Below are positions 1 through 5,341 of a DNA stretch of 5,341 nucleotides, one piece after another; the stretch's first letter is position 1; every line of letters starts with the position of its first letter. The DNA is from DUUI01 sp964345765 (GTDB taxonomy: Bacteria; Bacillota_I; Bacilli_A; Erysipelotrichales; Erysipelotrichaceae). A program made the translations under genes and the position numbers. Below the pieces are notes generated by a model. It had not been told where the DNA came from. It saw only the letters and a program-made list of their open reading frames with translations, and searched no databases. The DNA lies in the NCBI GenBank assembly GCA_964345765.1, contig CAYFSJ010000046.1, positions 1 to 5,341 of the forward strand, given 5' to 3'.

Positions 1-1
1 G

Positions 2-223
2 ATGGTTGCTGCTCTTCAAGGGATGGGAGATACGAAATCTCCCTTCTATTCCACTGCCTTTGGAATGTGGATTATAAGAGTCGTTGGTGTCTTGTTAATG
101 GGACAACGATTAGGTATTGCGGGTGTTTGGTTATCGATATTGATTGATGTTAGTTTAAAGACGATTTATTTAACTTGCAAATTTATTAAAAATATTCAAA
201 AAAAGAAGCTATCACAAGGATAA
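2..223 (+). CDS. MATE family efflux transporter, C-terminal end (5' truncated by window edge)
   Basis: This is the last 73 codons of an integral membrane antiporter of the MATE family (NorM/DinF type), which exports drugs or metabolites using a Na+ or H+ gradient. The visible residues begin with the family's characteristic ALQGMGDTKSP stretch (about residues 4-14), a loop before the last two membrane helices. Two hydrophobic helices follow at about 17-36 and 39-58, with a GIAGVW turn between them and a lysine-rich cytoplasmic tail (KFIKNIQKKK). The first ATG at base 2 is almost certainly internal: full MATE proteins are about 440-460 residues, so most of the gene lies to the left. The stop TAA (221-223) sits inside a terminator hairpin. 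The gene converges on the ABC transporter operon and is probably an independent transcription unit. The family call is fairly secure from the motif; the substrate is unknown. Confidence 0.85.
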   Translation: MVAALQGMGDTKSPFYSTAFGMWIIRVVGVLLMGQRLGIAGVWLSILIDVSLKTIYLTCKFIKNIQKKKLSQG

Positions 224-234
224 CTTCTTTTTTT
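198..234. terminator. Bidirectional intrinsic terminator between convergent genes
   Basis: An A tract (198-204) and GAAG (205-208) pair with CTTC (224-227) and a T tract (228-234). After a C/A mismatch (209/223), TATC (210-213) pairs with GATA (219-222) around a 5-base ACAAG loop. The + strand transcript ends in a run of U and so does the - strand transcript, so the element can terminate both the MATE gene and the ABC operon. It overlaps the last codons and stop of the MATE gene, and the - strand stop (235-237) lies directly beside it. The pairing is visible in the sequence; termination in both directions is inferred. Confidence 0.8.
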
Positions 235-2082
235 TTACAGGCCTATGGCACTAGTATCGATATTCTTTTCTTGATAATACTGAGCTTGCGCATTCCATAA
301 TTGAGCGTATTTGCCTTCTTGATTTAATAACTGTTCATGATTGCCTCTTTGAACAATTTGTCCTTGATCAAAGACAAGTATTTCATCACAGAATCGACAA
401 GATGAGAGTCTATGAGAAATAATTAGGGATGTTTTGCCTTGAGTCATTTGATTAAACTGCTGATAAATTTCAAATTCACTAATTGGATCTAAGGCAGCGG
501 TTGGTTCATCTAGAATGAAGATCGGTCCATCTTTATACAGTGCTCTAGCGATGGCTAATTTTTGTTGTTCACCCCCTGATAAGTTAATCCCCTCCTTATC
601 GAATTCTTTATTGAGGGAGGTTTCTAACCCTTTTTCTAATTGTTGATAACGATCATAGAATCCAACTTCTTTAAATGCTTCAATCACTTTCTCTTTGTTT
701 ACCTCTGATGAGGCAGCGACGGTTTCACCTAATTTAAAACTGAATAAATCAAAATCTTGAAAGACCACATTAAATAATGAATAGTACTCTTGACTATCAT
801 ATTTCGCGGCATCAATTCCATTGAGTTGTATTTGTCCAATTTGAGGATCATAGAGCCGTGTTAACAACTTAATAAAGGTTGTTTTTCCACTCCCATTCTC
901 TCCAACAATGGCATATGATTTACCGACTTCAAAATCAATATCAATCTCTTTTAACACTTCTTTGTCTGTTTTTGGGTAGGTAAAACTAACATTCTTAGCG
1001 CTTAAGTGATACTGATTGTCTAAGCGTTTTTCAACTGGAATACTGCCAACTTGTGTTTGATTTGGTAAATCCATGTATTGATAGTGATAATCAAGTCCTG
1101 CACTATTTGAAAAGGATTGAGTAATCATCTCACTAAAGACTGGCATAACATTGATGAGGATTGTTAAGGCAGCACCTCCAGAAATGATATAGCCTACGCC
1201 CATATTTCCTTGGCTAACTTTTAGACCTAAGAAGACATACAGTAATCCAAGTAACAAGATACTAAAAAACAAAATAATATATTGAACTGAACTATATAAT
1301 GAGAGAATCTCTTTCATTAATTTGTTTGTTGGGCTTTCCATTGATTTATAATCGCCAAATGAGTCAACAATGAGATCTTGTTGATGGTAGAGTCTAATTT
1401 CTTGATGAGCGTCTGGTTTAAAAACGAGATTGCCTATATAATTGAATAATGTATTCGCAAAATTAATTTTATTAAAAACAGTCATCAATTTTTCATTTTG
1501 TTTTTGACTTTGTTTTACTGGAATAATGGTAAAGATAATAACAATAACAATAAATAACAATAAGAAGACAGGTGAATCATAGATTGAATTTGTTTTACTT
1601 AAGAAAATTGGAATAATAATCACAATGGATAGGATTATACTAGTGAGGTTAAAAACTAAATCTTTAAAACTGAAGATTAATTGTTCCATTGATGGAGCTC
1701 CACCAAAGCCCATAATGGTTAATTTGCGTCGCATATCCTTAATTTCTGGATCTTCCGCATATTGAAATTCCATTTTTGTCATCTTTAGATTTCGTTTTAG
1801 TTCTAACTGTCGATAAGCATTATCACTTTCATAGGTGAATAAATAACTAAACAAGCCCCCTATTACTTGGCTTATAAAAACAATCATTAATGAGATGATG
1901 ATAAAGTGAATAACCGATTTAAAATCCCTTGTTTGAGTGATCCGATTGATTATTTCTTGTGAAAAATAGATGGCAATTAAAGGAGCAATGGCACTAAAGA
2001 AACCAGCGAGCACACCAACTATCACAGTCCTTTTATGATCGGTCAATAATTCTTTATATGCTCTTAGAAATGTTTTGTTCAT
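235..2082 (-). CDS. ABC exporter half-transporter (fused membrane and ATP-binding domains), second of a pair
   Basis: This 615-residue half-transporter has an exporter-type membrane domain followed by an ATPase domain, the usual length and order for COG1132/MdlB-like proteins. Predicted membrane helices lie near residues 18-40, 58-82, 142-162, 170-188, 266-287 and 295-315. The ATPase domain carries Walker A GENGSGKTT (394-402), Q-loop Gln442, signature LSGGE (501-505), Walker B IFILDE (521-526) with catalytic Glu526, and H-loop His557, so it looks catalytically complete. There is no N-terminal C39 peptidase domain, so it is not a leader-cleaving bacteriocin exporter. The start is supported by a strong ribosome binding site, and its ATG overlaps the stop of the preceding ABC gene (ATGA, 2079-2082). 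This implies translational coupling and a heterodimer with that protein. The substrate is unknown: peptide, drug or lipid export are all possible. It is the last gene of the operon, ending at the shared terminator. Confidence 0.93.
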   Translation of the reverse strand: MNKTFLRAYKELLTDHKRTVIVGVLAGFFSAIAPLIAIYFSQEIINRITQTRDFKSVIHFIIISLMIVFISQVIGGLFSYLFTYESDNAYRQLELKRNLKMTKMEFQYAEDPEIKDMRRKLTIMGFGGAPSMEQLIFSFKDLVFNLTSIILSIVIIIPIFLSKTNSIYDSPVFLLLFIVIVIIFTIIPVKQSQKQNEKLMTVFNKINFANTLFNYIGNLVFKPDAHQEIRLYHQQDLIVDSFGDYKSMESPTNKLMKEILSLYSSVQYIILFFSILLLGLLYVFLGLKVSQGNMGVGYIISGGAALTILINVMPVFSEMITQSFSNSAGLDYHYQYMDLPNQTQVGSIPVEKRLDNQYHLSAKNVSFTYPKTDKEVLKEIDIDFEVGKSYAIVGENGSGKTTFIKLLTRLYDPQIGQIQLNGIDAAKYDSQEYYSLFNVVFQDFDLFSFKLGETVAASSEVNKEKVIEAFKEVGFYDRYQQLEKGLETSLNKEFDKEGINLSGGEQQKLAIARALYKDGPIFILDEPTAALDPISEFEIYQQFNQMTQGKTSLIISHRLSSCRFCDEILVFDQGQIVQRGNHEQLLNQEGKYAQLWNAQAQYYQEKNIDTSAIGL

Positions 2083-3860
2083 TGTAGTTCTCCCCTCTGA
2101 TAGTAATAAGATTGTTTTTGATACATTTCGTAGTATTTTTCTTTCTTATTTAGTAGTTCTTGATGAGAACCATCTTCAATAATTTGACCATTATCTATAT
2201 AGATAATCCGGTCACAAAATTGTGTCGTGGCAAGTCGATGAGTCACAAACAATGAAATCTTATTATAAGAATTTTGATAGTATTGTTGATAGACTTCACT
2301 TTCGGCTAAAGGATCTAAGGCAGAGGTTGGTTCATCCAAAACTAAGATTGGTGCATCTTTATAGAGAGCTTGAGCCATCTTAAGTTTCTGATGTTGACCT
2401 CCAGATAAGCTTAGTCCCTCTGGATAAACTTCTTTGACTAATAATGACTCTTCTTTCTTATCAAAATTATCTATCGTATTCTTTAGATTTGATTTATCTA
2501 AAACAGATTCAAATTTGTCAGCGTTATATTCTGATGATTGAATAATGGTATCTTTAACACTAATTGGTAAAGTGTATGAATTTTGAAACACGACTGAGAA
2601 TAATTGATAGTAATCATTCACATTGAAGCTTTGATTATCTTGACCATTAATAAGAATTTGTCCTGACTCAGGTTTATAAAGATTACACAATAGTTTGATG
2701 AGGGTCGTCTTACCTGCACCATTTAGCCCAACAATCGCCACTTTTTCATTCTTTTCTATTTTTAAATTAAAGTTGTTAAATAATTTTGTTTCAGTATTAG
2801 GGTACCCAAAACTAACGTCTTTAAATTCAATGCTTTCAATCTGTGTTGGTAACGCTTTATTAGAATGATGATTGAAGACTTTAGGATAATTTTCAAAATG
2901 TCGAAGATTTGAGATATCGACACTATTATCAATTAAGTCAAAGACTAGATTAACAAATTCACTGGAATTAGCAGCAATGGTTGTTATGGCACCGATAAAA
3001 AAGGTTAATTGTCCAATCGTAATTTGAGCACTTAAATATTGTTTTAAAAGAACCCAATACCCTAAACCTTGTAGTAAAAGAATAAAGATTCCGCTCAATA
3101 TTTGTCCACCAAAGTTGAACATTAAACGTTTAAAGGTGAGTTTTCGACTTTTTGATAGGACTTCATTAAAGATGTTAACAAACCAAGGGTTCACATTAAA
3201 TAATCGAATATCTTTTGCTAATGAGAAGTTTGATGACACCCGATCAATATAGGATAACTGAGAATTGTACTGAGCATGCTGAGCTTTAGTACTATTGACA
3301 TATCGTTGTTGGAAGTAACGATAAATGATGATGAGAACCAATAGTACAATGATTAAAACTAAAAATAGTGGATTTAAGATACTTAGTAAAGATCCAAGTA
3401 ATAAGATTTGAATGAGAGATCTTAAAAACTTAGATAAATTCAATGGAAACACTTGAAATAATGAGGCATCTGACTGAACTGTATTGACCGCTTTTTCTTG
3501 GGCTTGTCTATACTCATCTGTTTCGATTTGTTGATAATCAATATGTGTTATTTGATGCATAATATCAAATAACCGACTTGTCCTAAGTGTTTGCCTATAT
3601 AAAGAGGTTTTAACGTTAAGGATTAATAATATAAAGAGTAATAATCCTAATAGACCAACTAAAGACAAGGTTACCAAAATAATCTCTTTAGTGTTTGTAT
3701 TGGATGTGACCATGCTTACGACAGATTGAGTTAAGACTAATCCTGCATAAGTCACTAACACACCAACAATTACTTCAAGGATAATAACCCATAGAAAGTG
3801 ACGTCTAAATCTGATTAAGTCTTTTAATATGTAGACCATATTGCTGAAGAATGTTTTCAT
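2079..3860 (-). CDS. ABC exporter half-transporter (fused membrane and ATP-binding domains), first of a pair
   Basis: This 593-residue half-transporter has predicted membrane helices near residues 22-44, 60-82, 145-165, 166-186, 252-272 and 278-300, followed by an ATPase domain. Walker A is GLNGAGKTT (378-386), Q-loop Gln426, signature LSGGQ (485-489), Walker B ILVLDE (505-510) with catalytic Glu510, and H-loop His541. The helix after the signature reads QKLKMAQAL, departing from the common QRLAIARAL pattern, but no essential residue is missing. There is no C39 peptidase domain. It is clearly paralogous to its neighbour but diverged, the usual picture for a heterodimeric exporter such as BmrCD. 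The start is fixed by a GAGGTGA ribosome binding site with 5-base spacing. It is the first gene after a terminator downstream of the kinase gene, so its expression may depend on read-through or on an unrecognised promoter. The substrate is unknown. Confidence 0.93.
   Translation of the reverse strand: MKTFFSNMVYILKDLIRFRRHFLWVIILEVIVGVLVTYAGLVLTQSVVSMVTSNTNTKEIILVTLSLVGLLGLLLFILLILNVKTSLYRQTLRTSRLFDIMHQITHIDYQQIETDEYRQAQEKAVNTVQSDASLFQVFPLNLSKFLRSLIQILLLGSLLSILNPLFLVLIIVLLVLIIIYRYFQQRYVNSTKAQHAQYNSQLSYIDRVSSNFSLAKDIRLFNVNPWFVNIFNEVLSKSRKLTFKRLMFNFGGQILSGIFILLLQGLGYWVLLKQYLSAQITIGQLTFFIGAITTIAANSSEFVNLVFDLIDNSVDISNLRHFENYPKVFNHHSNKALPTQIESIEFKDVSFGYPNTETKLFNNFNLKIEKNEKVAIVGLNGAGKTTLIKLLCNLYKPESGQILINGQDNQSFNVNDYYQLFSVVFQNSYTLPISVKDTIIQSSEYNADKFESVLDKSNLKNTIDNFDKKEESLLVKEVYPEGLSLSGGQHQKLKMAQALYKDAPILVLDEPTSALDPLAESEVYQQYYQNSYNKISLFVTHRLATTQFCDRIIYIDNGQIIEDGSHQELLNKKEKYYEMYQKQSYYYQRGELQ
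2090..2097 (-). promoter_or_regulatory. Ribosome binding site of the second ABC gene
   Basis: On the - strand GAGGGGAG lies 7 bases before the ATG at 2082. It sits inside the last codons of the preceding ABC gene, which supports the ATGA-overlap start and translational coupling. Confidence 0.75.
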
Positions 3861-3865
3861 TTAAT

Positions 3866-3872
3866 TCACCTC
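3866..3872 (-). promoter_or_regulatory. Ribosome binding site of the first ABC gene
   Basis: On the - strand GAGGTGA lies 5 bases before the ATG at 3860, a near-consensus Shine-Dalgarno sequence that fixes the start of this gene. It sits in the 70-base gap downstream of the terminator hairpin. Confidence 0.8.
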
Positions 3873-3886
3873 ATCATAGTTATAAC

Positions 3887-3922
3887 AAAAATAAAAACTG
3901 GTAAACGAAATTGTTCACCAGT
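3887..3922 (-). terminator. Intrinsic terminator between the two-component genes and the ABC pair
   Basis: Read on the - strand, ACTGGTGAAC (3922-3913) pairs with GTTTACCAGT (3906-3897) to give a 10-bp stem with one G-U pair and a 6-base loop. The stem runs directly into TTTTTATTTTT, the last arm base being the first T of that run. It begins 8 bases after the kinase stop codon. The + strand side lacks an equally good T run, so it acts for the regulator-kinase transcript only. It may end that transcript or act as a partial terminator that sets the ratio of kinase to transporter. The hairpin is seen in the sequence; its strength is inferred. Confidence 0.8.
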
Positions 3923-3930
3923 GGTCTGTT

Positions 3931-4623
3931 TTAGTTCATGAGTGGCAAGGTAACTTCTGTTGTAAAGACGCCCTCTTCACTTGCTCGATTAATCCAACCC
4001 TTGTATTTCTCCACTATTTGATTGATTCGTATAATTCCAAAACCATGTTCTTGTCCAAGTTTAGTACTAATATAACTACTGACCTTCCCTACTGTAGAGT
4101 TAGTACAACTAATGTATAAATTACCTTTTATTGGTGCAATATATAATCTGATAAATGCATCGCCTGTTTTTAAGCTACTCTCATAAGCATTGCTTAGAAT
4201 ATTACCAATTAAGATTCCCATATCCAAATGACTAAATGGAATATCAGCTGGAACAATCGCTTTAGCATCAAGTTTAATACCATTAGCTTTAGCTAAGGTA
4301 AGTTTTGAGTTTATGACCGCATCAATGGCAACATTACCTGTTCGAACAATGGTATCAACAGTATTAAGTTCATGATCCATTTGATTTAGATATTCTTCTA
4401 ACTGTTGATAATGAGCTAATTGAAGATGTGTCTTTAAGACTTGAATTTGATTTCGATAGTCATGTCGAATCCCTCTCATATGAGCATACATCGATTCAAC
4501 CTCTAAAACATGTTGGTCAATGACTCTAGAAAAATATTGAGAGTTCTTTTTTAGATTGATATTCTGATAAATTAAATACACAACAACTAAAATTAAAACA
4601 ATGATAATTCCACTTTCAATCAT
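3931..4623 (-). CDS. Short AgrC/HPK10-type sensor histidine kinase (GHKL ATPase) with one membrane helix
   Basis: This kinase autophosphorylates on histidine and should pass the phosphate to the LytTR regulator encoded just upstream. It has one hydrophobic helix at residues 4-20, a linker of about 25 residues likely to be coiled coil, then an H-box RHDYRNQ with the phosphorylatable His54. The GHKL ATP-binding domain follows, with N-box GNILSNAYES (Asn141, Asn145), a CTN motif (173-175) and a glycine box HGFGI (193-197). At 230 residues it is much shorter than AgrC-like kinases (about 420-440), which carry six or more membrane helices before the H-box. The catalytic half is complete; the sensor half is essentially absent. 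The start is supported by AGGAG in good position and by a 4-base ATGA overlap with the regulator gene, which leaves no room for a longer N-terminus. The signal is unknown and may arrive through a membrane partner or from the cytoplasm. Confidence 0.9.
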   Translation of the reverse strand: MIESGIIIVLILVVVYLIYQNINLKKNSQYFSRVIDQHVLEVESMYAHMRGIRHDYRNQIQVLKTHLQLAHYQQLEEYLNQMDHELNTVDTIVRTGNVAIDAVINSKLTLAKANGIKLDAKAIVPADIPFSHLDMGILIGNILSNAYESSLKTGDAFIRLYIAPIKGNLYISCTNSTVGKVSSYISTKLGQEHGFGIIRINQIVEKYKGWINRASEEGVFTTEVTLPLMN

Positions 4624-5339
4624 AGGCTATACTCCTGCTTTTTATAATGATTCACAAACTTATTGAAGACATCCTTAAACAGTCTTCTTGATAATGGGAC
4701 CTTAACATGATTCTCTAACAGGACACTGTCTTTGTTTATTTGATAAAGATAATGCACATTGACGATATAAGACCTGTGCGTCTGTATAAAATCATCGTTT
4801 AAAGATTTATTCAGGTTAATTAATGAATCTTTTATTAATTCAGCATCATTATAGAAATTAATTATACAATAATGACCTTGTGACTCAATATAGTAAATAT
4901 CATTGATATTAATTCTCTTCTGATTAATCATAATAAATTCATCCTGTTTAGGGACAATACGTATAATCCGATCGAGTGTTTGATTAAGTTGTTTTAAAGT
5001 GATTGGTTTTAGTAGATAATCAAGTGCTAAAACCTCATATCCTTTTATAGCATATTCACTATAGGCAGTGATAAATACTATGGGGATGGTTGGTAGTGTC
5101 TCTCTAATTCGCTTGGCCATTCCTAAACCGTCCATTTCGGGCATTTCCACATCTAAAAAGATAGCATTAGCATCAAGATGATCTTCTAAGTCAAAGAAAA
5201 AATCCTTATAACCTAAATAGTAATAAGGTTCTATTTCAAAGTTTGAATCCATAAAGAATTGATTGAGTGTTTGATGTTGTAATTTCTCATCGTCAACAAC
5301 TAGTATCTTTAATTTATTCATGGATACATAATAACACAT
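4620..5339 (-). CDS. LytTR-family response regulator (receiver domain plus LytTR DNA-binding domain)
   Basis: This is a transcription factor of the AgrA/LytR/ComE class, activated by phosphorylation. Numbered from the first ATG, the receiver domain spans about residues 8-128, with acidic pair Asp16/Asp17, phosphoacceptor Asp63 in FLDVEMPEMDG, Thr91 and Lys111 in LLKP. The LytTR DNA-binding domain spans about 135-235, with the typical YYIES, FIQTHRSYIVN and VPLSRR segments. Total length (about 235-240) is normal for the class. The start is uncertain. The ATG at 5339 gives an unusual MCYYVS extension whose ribosome binding site would lie outside the window. The ATG at 5321 gives the family-like start MNKLKILVVDDE but has no Shine-Dalgarno sequence in the visible upstream bases. 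The gene overlaps the kinase by 4 bases, so the two form a two-component pair, with the ABC genes downstream as the likely targets. Confidence 0.93.
   Translation of the reverse strand: MCYYVSMNKLKILVVDDEKLQHQTLNQFFMDSNFEIEPYYYLGYKDFFFDLEDHLDANAIFLDVEMPEMDGLGMAKRIRETLPTIPIVFITAYSEYAIKGYEVLALDYLLKPITLKQLNQTLDRIIRIVPKQDEFIMINQKRININDIYYIESQGHYCIINFYNDAELIKDSLINLNKSLNDDFIQTHRSYIVNVHYLYQINKDSVLLENHVKVPLSRRLFKDVFNKFVNHYKKQEYSL
4632..4636 (-). promoter_or_regulatory. Ribosome binding site of the histidine kinase gene
   Basis: On the - strand AGGAG lies 8 bases before the ATG at 4623, inside the last codons of the regulator gene. It confirms the short kinase start and translational coupling to the regulator. 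Confidence 0.75.
5328..5336 (-). promoter_or_regulatory. Possible extended -10 promoter element before the regulator gene
   Basis: Read on the - strand the bases are TGTTATTAT, matching an extended -10 element (TGn plus TATTAT, one mismatch to TATAAT). The predicted start of transcription would fall at about 5321, the A of the second in-frame ATG. The region is AT-rich and any -35 box would lie outside the window, so this is a weak candidate. Confidence 0.2.
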
Positions 5340-5341
5340 TA

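Noticed and set aside
2..223. A complete small membrane protein of 73 residues
   Set aside because: The sequence starts in the middle of a typical MATE loop motif at the window edge and no ribosome binding site can be seen, so it is the tail of a longer gene.
235..3860. Recent tandem duplication of one ABC gene
   Set aside because: The two proteins share motifs but differ widely in their membrane domains and linkers, which fits an old heterodimeric pair rather than a recent copy.
3879..3886. Perfect 8-base palindrome GTTATAAC in the gap before the ABC genes
   Set aside because: It is too short and AT-rich to call an operator, and no second copy is seen in the gap.
3879..3905. Possible promoter TTTACC / TATAAC on the - strand before the first ABC gene
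   Set aside because: The spacer is only 15 bases, the -35 match is weak and lies in a terminator arm, and the predicted transcript would start inside the ribosome binding site.
3861..3930. Possible LytTR binding repeats (GTT-centred motifs such as TTCGTTTAC and TTTGTTATA on the - strand)
   Set aside because: They match the 9-base consensus poorly and their spacing (20 bases between GTT cores) does not fit the usual 21-22. They also overlap the terminator arms, so they are likely chance in AT-rich DNA.
3931..4623. Kinase as a truncated or frameshifted gene fragment
   Set aside because: The frame is open throughout, the catalytic boxes are complete, and the start is supported by AGGAG and an ATGA overlap with the regulator, so it looks like an intact short gene.

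Overview
The window is a low-G+C, densely coded stretch with TGA used as a stop, strong AGGAG-type ribosome binding sites, and protein families typical of Bacillota: a LytTR response regulator, an AgrC-like kinase and paired exporter half-transporters. The organism is probably a low-GC Firmicute. A Lactobacillales or related host is plausible, but the sequence alone does not fix the genus.

Layout: the left edge (2-223, + strand) is the last 73 codons of a MATE-family multidrug/drug:cation antiporter. It converges on a four-gene cluster that fills the rest of the window on the - strand. In transcription order (right to left) this is a LytTR response regulator (4620-5339), a very short AgrC/HPK10-type histidine kinase (3931-4623), and two full-length ABC exporter half-transporters (2079-3860 and 235-2082). 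Regulator/kinase and transporter/transporter are each joined by a 4-base ATGA stop/start overlap. A 70-base gap containing a convincing intrinsic terminator separates the two pairs. A second hairpin at 198-234, with A and T tracts on both sides, serves as a shared terminator for the convergent MATE and ABC genes.

The genes look like one functional module. The kinase-regulator pair senses an unknown signal and probably controls the downstream ABC pair, which would form a heterodimeric exporter. The kinase has a single predicted membrane helix and no extracytoplasmic sensor domain, so the signal may reach it through a partner protein, possibly the transporter itself, or from the cytoplasm. No signal-peptide gene, agrB-like gene or C39 peptidase domain is visible, so the exported substrate cannot be named. 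There are no RNA genes, mobile elements, CRISPR arrays or broken genes in the window, and no gene-free stretch longer than 70 bases.
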